NCBI GenBank assembly: GCA_014380365.1
Contig: JACMJZ010000031.1
Span: forward strand, 62,001 to 126,000
Reading direction: 5' to 3'
Length of the DNA stretch: 64,000 bases
Source: Pyrinomonadaceae bacterium
Lineage (GTDB): Bacteria > Acidobacteriota > Blastocatellia > Pyrinomonadales > Pyrinomonadaceae
A program made the position numbers and the translations under genes. Below, one piece after another: positions 1 to 9,800 of the stretch. The notes below the pieces were generated by a model. That model searched no databases. It was not told the origin of the DNA and was given only the letters and a program-made list of their open reading frames with translations. Each line of letters starts with the position of its first letter. Position 1 is the first letter of the stretch.

Positions 1-492
1 TCCCGAGCCAGCATCGGGCGGCACTATCACGGCCACGGATTGTTCTGAGAAGGCATCGTCGGTGGTTCTCCGGATCCCGACCAGCACAGTCGCTGTACCA
101 TCGGGCATCTTTGAAAGCCTGGTCACTTCGATCCGCATCGTTGCGCCTGCATCTACGCTAATCCCACTCGAATCGGTTTCCCAGCAAACCGAAGTCTCAG
201 GCGGCCTGGGCAAGGAATCATTGCTGAGGAGGTCTATCGTGTTAATGTCCTTCGAATCGGCAGGGCTGCGATATTCAACTTTCGGGCGAGCGCTTTTATC
301 CGGTAAGAGCAATGTGTTACCTGCTGTCTCCGGTCGGCCGTAAGGAATCGAAAGACGCACGACGATGTCGCCGCTGGCCCATTCGTCGGCCCGGGGATCC
401 GCTGGGGTGATCTGGATGGCAAACTGATTGCCGGTGTCCTGCGCTTTGAAATCCGCGGCCGCGGGGGAGTATTTGATTGGGTCGTTTGACAT
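1..492 (-). CDS. Hypothetical protein, N-terminal part, truncated by the left window edge (first gene read here: MSNDPIKYSPAAADFKAQDTGNQFAIQITPADPRADEWASGDIVVRLSIPYG...)
   Basis: Open minus-strand frame from ATG (complement of 490-492) to position 1 with no stop; not in the supplied ORF track because it has no stop in the window; 21 nt downstream of the 1357-aa ORF. Confidence 0.75.
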   Translation of the reverse strand, partial: MSNDPIKYSPAAADFKAQDTGNQFAIQITPADPRADEWASGDIVVRLSIPYGRPETAGNTLLLPDKSARPKVEYRSPADSKDINTIDLLSNDSLPRPPETSVCWETDSSGISVDAGATMRIEVTRLSKMPDGTATVLVGIRRTTDDAFSEQSVAVIVPPDAGSG

Positions 493-513
493 GATGATCT
501 TCTGTGCTCTTTC

Positions 514-3500
514 TTATGTGGTGGTGCTCTCCTGAATCTTGATTTTTTTACGGTCCTCATTGCCGGCTTCATCTGAAGCGACCAGTTCGTAGGTCGCATC
601 TCGCGGCGGTTTCGAGATTTTCCATTCGCGCGGCAGAGGAGAGTCAGACCATTCCCTCACCAGCTTTTGTTCCTTATCAAAAAGTTGAAGCAGTTTCGCG
701 CCGCGCACCGACCAGGCCAAAGTCATGGAATCGGGTTGGGACGCCTCATCTCGTAACCAGAGACCGAGAACCTGCACCGGATCGATTTTGAGTTTCAACC
801 AGCCCTCAGAGATGGTGGGCCAACCGCCTGAGAATCCGCCGCGGTCGGTTGCCGAAACCAAATCGCCATGTTCCGCCCACTGGGTGACAGCGGGCCGGTA
901 AGCCCATGACCACTCGCCGTAATCGTCCGAGGGTTTGGGAATCTGCGGCGTTGCCGGTGTGCCCAATACCGGGGCTGTTTGAAAGAAGACTTCCCGCGCG
1001 CTTTTTGCGCCCGCCGAATCGGAAGGCTGCAACTCGAGGAACACCCTGGGCAGAACGCCGCTCGTAGCGTGAACGCGTGCCTGGGGATCCATCAACAAGG
1101 TAACTTGCAGCGGGTGAAGACAATCCACCGCGAGGTTCTGCGCGTAGTTGAGCACATTCTCAATCGGGGTTCCGCCGAACCCCCAACTGGCAAAGAAGGG
1201 CCGGGGAGCCGCGACCGGATCGCCTACAAAGAAACCGACGAGACCGTCATTGCCGCCGCGACGGTCGCCAAGACGCACAGGCCAGCGGACGTTTTCGACT
1301 CCGCCGGTTTTCAGGAGGTCCCTAAGTTGGTCCTGCGGAAACTGGGTAATGCCGTTGGTCTCGAGTAATTGCCTGATTGCCGAGTCCGGGCCGCTCGCTC
1401 TCCAACTCAAATTCTGATCGAGGGCCGGTAAGCCGGGAATCTCCAGCCGGATCTCGGCACGCACCAGAGCCAGCGGGCGACCGATCAGAACTGAGACGCC
1501 GGGATCTTCATCGGGCACACGCGACTCGGTGGCCGTCAACGCCTGGTCGAGTACACGGGCGAACGCGTCGCCCTGGTCGCCTGTGAGATCAAGGACGTAA
1601 CGGGCGAAATCGCGCAAGTGGAGGTTCTCGATCGTTTTCTCCAAGTGCTCTTCGAGTTTCGCGCTCGTGTCGGCCTCGCTTGAAGTTAGCGATGCCGCCT
1701 GGACAGAACCATCGACTGTTCCGGGAACGTCTACCCAGTAGAAAAAACGCTGCCCGCTTCCAGGCTTCAGCTCAAACTTCTTTTGCAGGGCACCGAGCGG
1801 TTTGCCGTTGGCCCCATACAAAGTCAGGTTCTGATCGAACTGATTCGGCACCACCCATCCGCAGATCGGACTCAATGCCGGCGCGATTGTTGTGGGATTT
1901 CCCGCCGGCGCCGGGTCGAACGTTAATCGCATCGGGCGCACCGACCGCGGGCGAAGCTGAATTGGGCCAGAATTAAGCGACGCTTGATGACCATCGGCAG
2001 CTAACCTTTGGCTGGCGCGAAGCGCCGGTTTCAAGTTGGGTATCAACTGAATTTTCTGACCGAATGCGTCGATGATCATCAGGCTGGTTAGGTTCATGCG
2101 ACCGGCCTGGATGGGGAGAAATGGGTACGAAGGGGCAGGCGAGCAATCGAATCGATCCTCCGGACGCAGCACGTCGTAGATCGCATCAACGAAGAACTGA
2201 AGCAGTTTCTTGTTATTCGGGCCCCTGCTGACATACCGGTTGTAGTCGAGCGGGGGCAGTTGATCGCCAACCCGGCGCATGATCAAGCCATCCTGAAATC
2301 CTACGAGCGCCTGCGACAGCATCGGGCGATTTTCCAGAAGCGCTTGCAACGGATCTGCTATTTCCTTTACCCGGGGCGGGACCTTGTCCGGTTCTTTGCG
2401 CAGTTTCTCGGCCAGGGCCAGGAATGTCGGGCGCGCGAGCAGCGCATAACCATGGTAGGTCTGAGGCTGGCTGGCAGGTTGCGCGGGGAGCTGCCGATCC
2501 CGCACAAGATCAACCTGTCGCCTATACTTCCACTCGTCGCTTCTGGCGTCCTCGTCGTCGCCTTGTAACCGCCAGACGGGCCCGTCAACGTCGGAGAAAG
2601 CGACGGCACCCGTGACCGCCTGATAATCCGAAAGCCATTCGAACTCCCATGTCAGATAGATCGGAATCCAGGGGTTGTGCTCCCAATCCCAGACGCTGAT
2701 CGCTGCCGGCATCCTGCCGCTGATTCGAGGCAGACCCTTTTCTGAAGGTGACGTAGGCGTTCGCCATCCGATATCTGTCGGCAGGATGCTGGGCTCGATG
2801 TCTTGCAATAACACGGTTTCGGAAAACAGCCGCTGCATAAAGGCCGGAAGCGCAGCCATGTCTGGGCCGGCGATGCCGAGGGACGCAATCCGGTCATCCG
2901 CCGTCACCTTGTTACCGGATTGGCCGTTCGGTATGTCGTATGTGTATTCCAGAACTTCCTGGCCAGTGACCCGGCAGGGGAGCGTGTCGGACTGAGCCGG
3001 CGTAAAGGTGCCCTTGCGCTCGAGCGCCGGACCCGAGACGAGGACGACAGGATCATTGGGTACAAAGAAGCGGTCGCCGGCTGAGGTGGTAAGCCGGTAC
3101 TTTGGTACTGGAACCGCCGCACCGTCGCGTTGTTTAGGTATGGTCTCTTTGCCCAGCGCCTCGGTGAGCACGTCCTCTGCCCCCTGCCGGCGATTCATGG
3201 CAGCGACGACTTGCGGAAGCTGGTCGAAGTTCTGCACGAACGACGTCAAGCCGTCCAGGTTTGTCTTCAGAAGCGCAGCATCTTTTGTTCTGCCGTCTTT
3301 GCAATTCATCATCCAGCGATGCCAGAGAGCATAGACTTCCCAGTGGTAATCCTTTAACAGTTGGGCGTGTCGATCGCAGACTTGCTGGGCCGCGTTGAGG
3401 TCCTGCAGTAGTTCCCCCAGATGCTGTGGCAAGGGCGTATGCGGCTGGGCGACGGCGTCCGGATCCGGCGCGCCGGCGTCGGACTGAATGACAAAGGTCC

Positions 3501-4587
3501 TGCCGGTGAGAAACGGGGCAAATCCCTGGCGATGAAGTTCGGCGTCCAGTTCCGAGATCGTGGGGTCGTGGGACAGAAGTCCGGTCTGAAAGGCGGTCAG
3601 GACATCCTCTAACAATTCCGGGTCGGCGGAAGTTTTTTTCCCGGCTTTGACCGCGAGCATCGATGCCAGCGCCTCCGCCGAGCTGTTGCCGACATCGACC
3701 GAATACACACCCGCGTTATCGAAGTCTTCAAACACCTCAACATCTGAATAATCGCGTCCCGCCCCCTGCCAATCGATGCCTCGAACCAATCCGTGACAAA
3801 TCATGCGACTCGGGAGGCCGCCCGCTTCCAGTCCGTCGGCCGACCAGCGGCGATCAGTCAGCCACTTGTTGAGCGCGGCCAGCTTTTCCTGGGCGTCCAG
3901 CGTTGAGTCCAAGCCATCAATGAAGGCTTGCAACGGATCATCCGCCGCTGCGGAATACCAACCTGCGACCAGATAGGAGAGTTTCGTTTTCTCCGGAACG
4001 TCGTTCAGGTCATCGTGGAAGCCAAGGATGCTGTGGCAGGCTGGATAGTGAGCGCTGAATCCAACGTCTCCATTTCCAACCGCTGTAATCCTCAACGCAG
4101 CAGCGGTGTCATCTTCCTGGAAGGGTGACTGGGGAAGAACTTCGCAGCTCCCTGTCCGACGAACCTGGAGCGGCCCATCCTCTTTTCTCTGTGGCAAGAC
4201 CGGCCATGGAACCGCGTCTTCCGTCCCCACCGCATCGCTGCGAATAATCCATGCCAGCGTTTTCGTGCCCGCTGTTTGCTGGTAATAACGCACCACCAGC
4301 CAGCGGTTCGGTATCGTGGGAAACTCGAGTTCCGGGCCGCCGGCGGTTGCAGCGCCATGTCTCAGTGCGGCGGGAAGCCGGAAATGAAGATGAAGTCCCG
4401 TCGGTAAAGCTTCGCTGTCTCCCAAGATGTCTCGTAGGTCGGTGCCCAGGAAAACACCCCGCTTTAACGCTGAGTAATTCGGCGCCAGGTTGGCCCAGGA
4501 AAAGTGTTGCGGGTCCGCGCCGACGAGCAATGCGTCGAGGTGCAGCGGAACCAGCAAATGAGTCGAATCGGTCAGGGTTGCGCTCAT
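514..4587 (-). CDS. Large hypothetical protein, 1357 aa, unknown function
   Basis: Long ORF, tightly packed with neighbours on the same strand; no family recognised. Confidence 0.85.
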   Translation of the reverse strand: MSATLTDSTHLLVPLHLDALLVGADPQHFSWANLAPNYSALKRGVFLGTDLRDILGDSEALPTGLHLHFRLPAALRHGAATAGGPELEFPTIPNRWLVVRYYQQTAGTKTLAWIIRSDAVGTEDAVPWPVLPQRKEDGPLQVRRTGSCEVLPQSPFQEDDTAAALRITAVGNGDVGFSAHYPACHSILGFHDDLNDVPEKTKLSYLVAGWYSAAADDPLQAFIDGLDSTLDAQEKLAALNKWLTDRRWSADGLEAGGLPSRMICHGLVRGIDWQGAGRDYSDVEVFEDFDNAGVYSVDVGNSSAEALASMLAVKAGKKTSADPELLEDVLTAFQTGLLSHDPTISELDAELHRQGFAPFLTGRTFVIQSDAGAPDPDAVAQPHTPLPQHLGELLQDLNAAQQVCDRHAQLLKDYHWEVYALWHRWMMNCKDGRTKDAALLKTNLDGLTSFVQNFDQLPQVVAAMNRRQGAEDVLTEALGKETIPKQRDGAAVPVPKYRLTTSAGDRFFVPNDPVVLVSGPALERKGTFTPAQSDTLPCRVTGQEVLEYTYDIPNGQSGNKVTADDRIASLGIAGPDMAALPAFMQRLFSETVLLQDIEPSILPTDIGWRTPTSPSEKGLPRISGRMPAAISVWDWEHNPWIPIYLTWEFEWLSDYQAVTGAVAFSDVDGPVWRLQGDDEDARSDEWKYRRQVDLVRDRQLPAQPASQPQTYHGYALLARPTFLALAEKLRKEPDKVPPRVKEIADPLQALLENRPMLSQALVGFQDGLIMRRVGDQLPPLDYNRYVSRGPNNKKLLQFFVDAIYDVLRPEDRFDCSPAPSYPFLPIQAGRMNLTSLMIIDAFGQKIQLIPNLKPALRASQRLAADGHQASLNSGPIQLRPRSVRPMRLTFDPAPAGNPTTIAPALSPICGWVVPNQFDQNLTLYGANGKPLGALQKKFELKPGSGQRFFYWVDVPGTVDGSVQAASLTSSEADTSAKLEEHLEKTIENLHLRDFARYVLDLTGDQGDAFARVLDQALTATESRVPDEDPGVSVLIGRPLALVRAEIRLEIPGLPALDQNLSWRASGPDSAIRQLLETNGITQFPQDQLRDLLKTGGVENVRWPVRLGDRRGGNDGLVGFFVGDPVAAPRPFFASWGFGGTPIENVLNYAQNLAVDCLHPLQVTLLMDPQARVHATSGVLPRVFLELQPSDSAGAKSAREVFFQTAPVLGTPATPQIPKPSDDYGEWSWAYRPAVTQWAEHGDLVSATDRGGFSGGWPTISEGWLKLKIDPVQVLGLWLRDEASQPDSMTLAWSVRGAKLLQLFDKEQKLVREWSDSPLPREWKISKPPRDATYELVASDEAGNEDRKKIKIQESTTT

Positions 4588-4596
4588 AAAGGATAC

Positions 4597-6888
4597 TCAC
4601 TTGCCGCGGACGGGTATTTCGATGAACACCTTGCCGGGGCTCTCGGTCATCTGCACGCCCATCTCCGCCGAGGTGAAGGTCGCGTTAGGATCCATCGCGG
4701 GGACTGTCGTGGCTTTCTCCGCGAGCTTCCCATCCAGGTTCATGTCGAAGAGGTCCGAGCCCTTGAGCTTGAGCAGACTTTCGAGGGTTTTTGCGAACGT
4801 CGCCACCTCGACAACCCGCATCCCTTTGGCCTCGGCTCGCATCGGTACCGGGACTTCCTGTCCCACCCGATGACGAACCTGATCGCCCGCCTGCGCCTCA
4901 GGGCTCAATCGTCTCAGCGTAGTCTTGAAGTAGCTCGGGCCGTCCGTATCGGGAGGGGGTGCTGGTGCAGCGCCAAAATGCATCCCTTCGGGCGGCTGCT
5001 GGACCTCGATGCGCACCACCGGCCCATTGAAGATGCAGAGCATAATGTCGGGAGACAGCCGGTCGATCCGGACAGGCAACAGTTGATCGCCTATCTTCGT
5101 GGTCTCATTCCAGGATTGCCAGGCGCGCATCTCGACCCCTTGCCATCCCGCCACGAGCGGAGAACGCAGCAGGAACCCAGTCAACGGCCAATTGGCCTTG
5201 GTTGGCTGAATTACCGGCTGCGCGTCGCCGTGCTCAGACTCGGGTCTTTGGCGCACCGACAAAGAGTCATCGAGCGCGAAGTCCAGAAAGCGGTTGCGCA
5301 GAAACTCGTCTACACTCTGTTCCTGGGTGCTGCTCCGTCCGACACTGCACGCGCCTTCGAGGAGACACTTGATCCAACCGGGATCAAGGCAAAAGAAGCG
5401 CAGGCTGTCGGGAGGCAGCAGTCGTTCATCCGGGACAAGATAGGAAAACGGCACACGGTAGAGCAGCATGAGCCGGGCGAGCCACTGTCGCACCGCCGGT
5501 GGAGGATCCCGGACGTCGTTAGTCAAACCCTCCTTGAACAGGTCGCTCTCAGTCTTCACCTGCCGCTCGGCCTTTTGACCGTTTGTGTTTGCCAGCGCAG
5601 CGCTGAGGCCGAATTCCAGGAGTTGGTTCTCGGCTGACGCGGCTGTCGCCCCGGCGTTGAGCGCACGCATCAGCTCCTCCTGACGATAGGAGTCTCGAAC
5701 TTCAGATTGAACTCTTGTTCGGTAGGCACATAAGGCTTTGGCGAAGGACCGATCCTGGAGCCCCAGCAACCTGCCCAACTGAGCAGCTGCCGCGTAGGTG
5801 CCGTCCATCAGTCCGTTTCTATAGTCGTACCGCAACAGGCCGTCGGGTACCGGCTTGAACTTATAGTCTTTCTTTTCGATTGACACCGGGGTCAGCGGCC
5901 CGCGATACCACGACACCGTGTCTTCACCGCTGCGCGTATGGTGATTGAGGGCGACGTAGCCTCTGTTGAAGCCGTCGCTGACATACTTTCGTTCTGGAGA
6001 TGGATTCACCTTACTCAACAACTCCTCCGGCAGTTTGAAGCCCTCGGCTGTGAGTTCATCCATCGATACTTTGAAGCTGTAAGCCTCGCGGCATTGGAAG
6101 CTCCAACTCGCCAGCAACGCCAAACGCACGTTCTTGCCGGCCAGGTCTCCGCTGCCTCCTGGAAGATAGTCTTCCAGTCCCTCGAGCGACACGAGGAAAG
6201 CCCGGTTCTCGACTGCCAGGGGTACGTTGCCATTTGCCCTCTCGGGCTCGGGAAACCGGTTTCCCAGGACGACGGAAAACCAGCCGTCCGCCAGGAACGA
6301 AAGCGTCTCTTTGTCTCCTGTATCGACTTCGCGCACGTGCGCGAGATACTGAATGTCCGCGAGCCTCGGCGCGATCTGGCGAAAGAGAGCTCCAGGGATG
6401 TCAATCGTGTTACAGAGGTCCTCCTCTGATTCGTCTGCGGCGAGATCCGCACTGGTCAGTTTTGGCCCCACTGCGCTACCACCGGGGTTGAGCAAGTCTT
6501 TAACTGGAAGCGCCTTGGGTTTCGGGAATTTTCCATCACTGAAATCGGCTGCGCTGAACAACAGGATCGCCATCCATGTTTTTTCGGCAGCGGGCTCTTC
6601 ACCCGGATGCAGGTTGCGCTCCCACGGCAGTGTACGGCGCGTGAATACGACGTGCGGCAGCGAATTCGCAAAATCTCCGATGTGCCCCTCAGGGGGATAA
6701 ACGCAGTAGATCTCCGAAGGACTCAACGAAAAACGCGGGCCCGCCACGGAAAATGAAAACTCACTGCTAAACGGCAATGGCCGTCCCAGCTCGGCGACCG
6801 TCTGCTTGACTGCGATCTTGTAGTCACCCGGTTGGAGCGGAGGTGGGCACCACTGATGGAATTGAATTTGTCCAGACTTGAGACTCAT
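4597..6888 (-). CDS. Hypothetical protein, 763 aa, unknown function
   Basis: Long ORF; 9 nt and 7 nt from neighbouring same-strand ORFs. Confidence 0.85.
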   Translation of the reverse strand: MSLKSGQIQFHQWCPPPLQPGDYKIAVKQTVAELGRPLPFSSEFSFSVAGPRFSLSPSEIYCVYPPEGHIGDFANSLPHVVFTRRTLPWERNLHPGEEPAAEKTWMAILLFSAADFSDGKFPKPKALPVKDLLNPGGSAVGPKLTSADLAADESEEDLCNTIDIPGALFRQIAPRLADIQYLAHVREVDTGDKETLSFLADGWFSVVLGNRFPEPERANGNVPLAVENRAFLVSLEGLEDYLPGGSGDLAGKNVRLALLASWSFQCREAYSFKVSMDELTAEGFKLPEELLSKVNPSPERKYVSDGFNRGYVALNHHTRSGEDTVSWYRGPLTPVSIEKKDYKFKPVPDGLLRYDYRNGLMDGTYAAAAQLGRLLGLQDRSFAKALCAYRTRVQSEVRDSYRQEELMRALNAGATAASAENQLLEFGLSAALANTNGQKAERQVKTESDLFKEGLTNDVRDPPPAVRQWLARLMLLYRVPFSYLVPDERLLPPDSLRFFCLDPGWIKCLLEGACSVGRSSTQEQSVDEFLRNRFLDFALDDSLSVRQRPESEHGDAQPVIQPTKANWPLTGFLLRSPLVAGWQGVEMRAWQSWNETTKIGDQLLPVRIDRLSPDIMLCIFNGPVVRIEVQQPPEGMHFGAAPAPPPDTDGPSYFKTTLRRLSPEAQAGDQVRHRVGQEVPVPMRAEAKGMRVVEVATFAKTLESLLKLKGSDLFDMNLDGKLAEKATTVPAMDPNATFTSAEMGVQMTESPGKVFIEIPVRGK

Positions 6889-6895
6889 AAGTGAT

Positions 6896-9800
6896 TCACT
6901 TTAGTTGCTCACCCAGGGCACTGAACTCGGGGTCCGCTTGAAAATAGACGCCCTCTGATTGCTGAAGCTGATCGAGTTTCGGCTTATTCATCGCAAAGGG
7001 CGATTGGCGACTTAGTATGTCGAGAATTGCATTGCGCTGTGCGTCGACTGCGGCGTTGGCCCAGATCGTGTTCCAGAAGGTGTTGTCTCCCTGGGCCGGA
7101 ATCGTCTGCGCCTCTCCCAGGTCCTGCCAAACCACCGTCTTGGTGGGCAGTTGCTCGAATTTCAGTTTCTCCAGGGGGATGGGAAACAACGCATGTTCAG
7201 GGTCAATCGGCAAGAATGAGAAACGGACGCCAGCGGTGGCAGTGATTGTTTTCGCCTCCGGATTGCTGGGCAACGCGACCTGCCCTTCGACCTCGCAGCG
7301 GCCCCAGAGTGCGTCAGGCACACCGTTCTCGACGAACGACGCGCGGAGATTCGCAGGAGTCCCTCGATCTGTAAACTCGCCCTTAATCCCATGCAACAAC
7401 CGCAAGTCCAACGATGAGGTCAGGTTTTGTTTGGCCATGGGCCGGATGCCAAAGGTGCTTCCCAATTCTGGCCGCCCATTCTCAGGTTGCCTGTGCGTGG
7501 CACTTCGCGCCAGACCATCAAACCTGGTCGATGGAATCACCGACTCGGCTGTCAGCGAAAGTGCATGGGCGTTGACGACGCGCACGACTTCCTTGTTTTT
7601 CTCGCGCTGCCGAAGGAGCCCGCTGTTGATTCGGACAGCGATGACATCCGGGGCATCCGTCTCCGTTTTCGGAGCGGGCAGGAATGCCTGGACAAACTCG
7701 GGCGCAGTCAGGGGATCCGGAGGAGTCTTTTCAGGGCCAAAAGGAATCGTGAAGGAGATCACCGAGAGATCGATGTGTGCTTCACCGGCGAATGGCGGCC
7801 CCCAAAGATGCAAGTCGACGCTCAACTCGACCCGGATCGAAATGGTGATGGTGGCGAAGCCCAACGGGACGCGCACGGTGGCTTCCACCCCGATCGAAAT
7901 TCCCATGTCGACCAGGTAGTAGAACGGCCTCCAACTTAGCAGCAAGTCGGCATAGGCAACGTACCAGGCCTTGATGCAACTGGTTTGGAACACAGCGCTC
8001 AGCTTGCCGCCGGCCATCAGGCACGAGGGGGTCAGCGCGAAATACATTTCGGCCGTGACCGTCAGCTCGCTCGACAGCCGCCAGTTGATGCCCAGACGCG
8101 GCACGATGGGATAGTGCGCCGGCCGTACAAACCTCGGGTGGTACCCTCCCAGGGTCACGACGAAGTCGCCCCCCTTCGCGCCCTCCGTTGCGCCGGTTGG
8201 CGGCGGCTGGTCCTTCAACCAGAGATAGAAAGCGAACCCGCCTGTAAGATGGCAGTCCTGCGAGAAAATGTAGGACTTGTCGGTGAGCCTTCCCTCGACA
8301 GAGATGATCCCTTCGTCGGGGTTGACCACCGCTCTCAATGCTAGTTCAGCGTAGGCCACGGCGCTGCCTGGCTCGGCGCCCTTGGGCAGGCTCATCTTCG
8401 ACAATCCCAGGAGCCCAATCTCAACTTCGTGACCGAAAGAGACCGAGAGCAGCGCGAACGACCGGATCATTTCAAACGAATTGAAGCGGATGCCGGCGGC
8501 GAACCAGTAGTCGCCGCCTGACGGTGGAATGTAGTCGCGCAACTTTTCCATGGCGCCCCGGATCAAGTCCTGCGGCTTGGAGGAGGTGCCCGGGGGATTG
8601 AAGTAGTTCTCGTCCAGCGCGGCGCGCACGAGCGGAAAGTTTTGTACGTCCTCAATGGGCGGAAGCTTCAGCTGCCGGTTGTAACCGAAGCCCGCTGCCA
8701 GGCCGGTGACATGAAAAAACGACGGCCCGCCGAGATCTTTGTGCAGCACTGCGTAGATAAACAACGACGGATCGCCACCGACTTTTGAATACGAACCCAG
8801 GCCCGTGATCGTGAAGTTAGCGGCTTTGATCACAGCCATGCCGTCGTAGCTATCCACGTTGTTTATCGTGGTTCGGAGCAGCGCGCCGCTGATACTGACC
8901 GGCGGGACTTCCAGGCCGATGCCGAGGCCATCGAGGTTGAAGGTCGGCGCCTCGGGCGGCCAAACCAACTTCAAACCACCGCCGAGACCCTCGACGAAAA
9001 AGCTCAGGCCCGACATCTGAACGCTGGCGCTCACTCGAAACTGGACGGCGCTGTCCTTGTATCCAACGCCGACCTTGTCCAGATAGGCCGGCCCGACCGA
9101 ACGATTGACCTTTATCCAGTGGATCGTCTGGTCTGCCTGATCTGCCTCGCTTGGCTTGGCGGGTGCGACCGGGGCGTTGCCCGCCTCCGGTGTGGCCGCT
9201 GGTTCCTGATCGGTCGACTCGTCCCCGGTCAGGGGAATACTCAACAGGAACGGATCTCCCGTCATCTGGAGGGCGACTGAGAGCTGCAGACCGTCAAACG
9301 CCGCACCGTCGGGCGTTGTGAGTTGTAAGGCGCCGCCGAGGACTGAATTGATTTCATCGATTTCCGCGGCGGGAAAAGGCGCGGAGGCATACTGGATCCC
9401 GAGGTTCATCTTTGCGTCGCCCTGGGCCTTGATCGGCTCGCCCACAAACGGAAGGTTGCCGAAGTCCACGGCCGTTTGCAGGCTCACAGCGACCAGGGCC
9501 TTCGTGGTCGATGTGCCGTTCGTCCCACTCTTAACGAGGACCAGTGCGGGGTTGATGACTTTGAGGCTGATCCCTTCAGGAATGGAGACCTTGTCGCCGA
9601 ACACCGGCCGGAGTAGATCGTCAACGAGGTCGACTTCGCCTTCGAGGGCCATTACCAGGCTCTTGGATTTCTTGCCGGCAGCGAATTTAAGGGTGAAGAT
9701 CAGGGGCGGCTGCGGCGTCCCGTTTCTCGAATCGCGCGCGATGATGACTTCGCCGCCGAAGGTCCAAAGATCCTTCACCTTCGCCATCGACAAGCGGACG

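Noticed and set aside
4504-5637. 377-aa plus-strand ORF
   Set aside because: Antisense to the 763-aa and 1357-aa genes, Arg/His/Leu-rich shadow composition, no recognisable domain.
7017-7919. 300-aa plus-strand ORF
   Set aside because: Antisense to the DUF6603-like gene; shadow ORF composition (Ser/Arg-rich).
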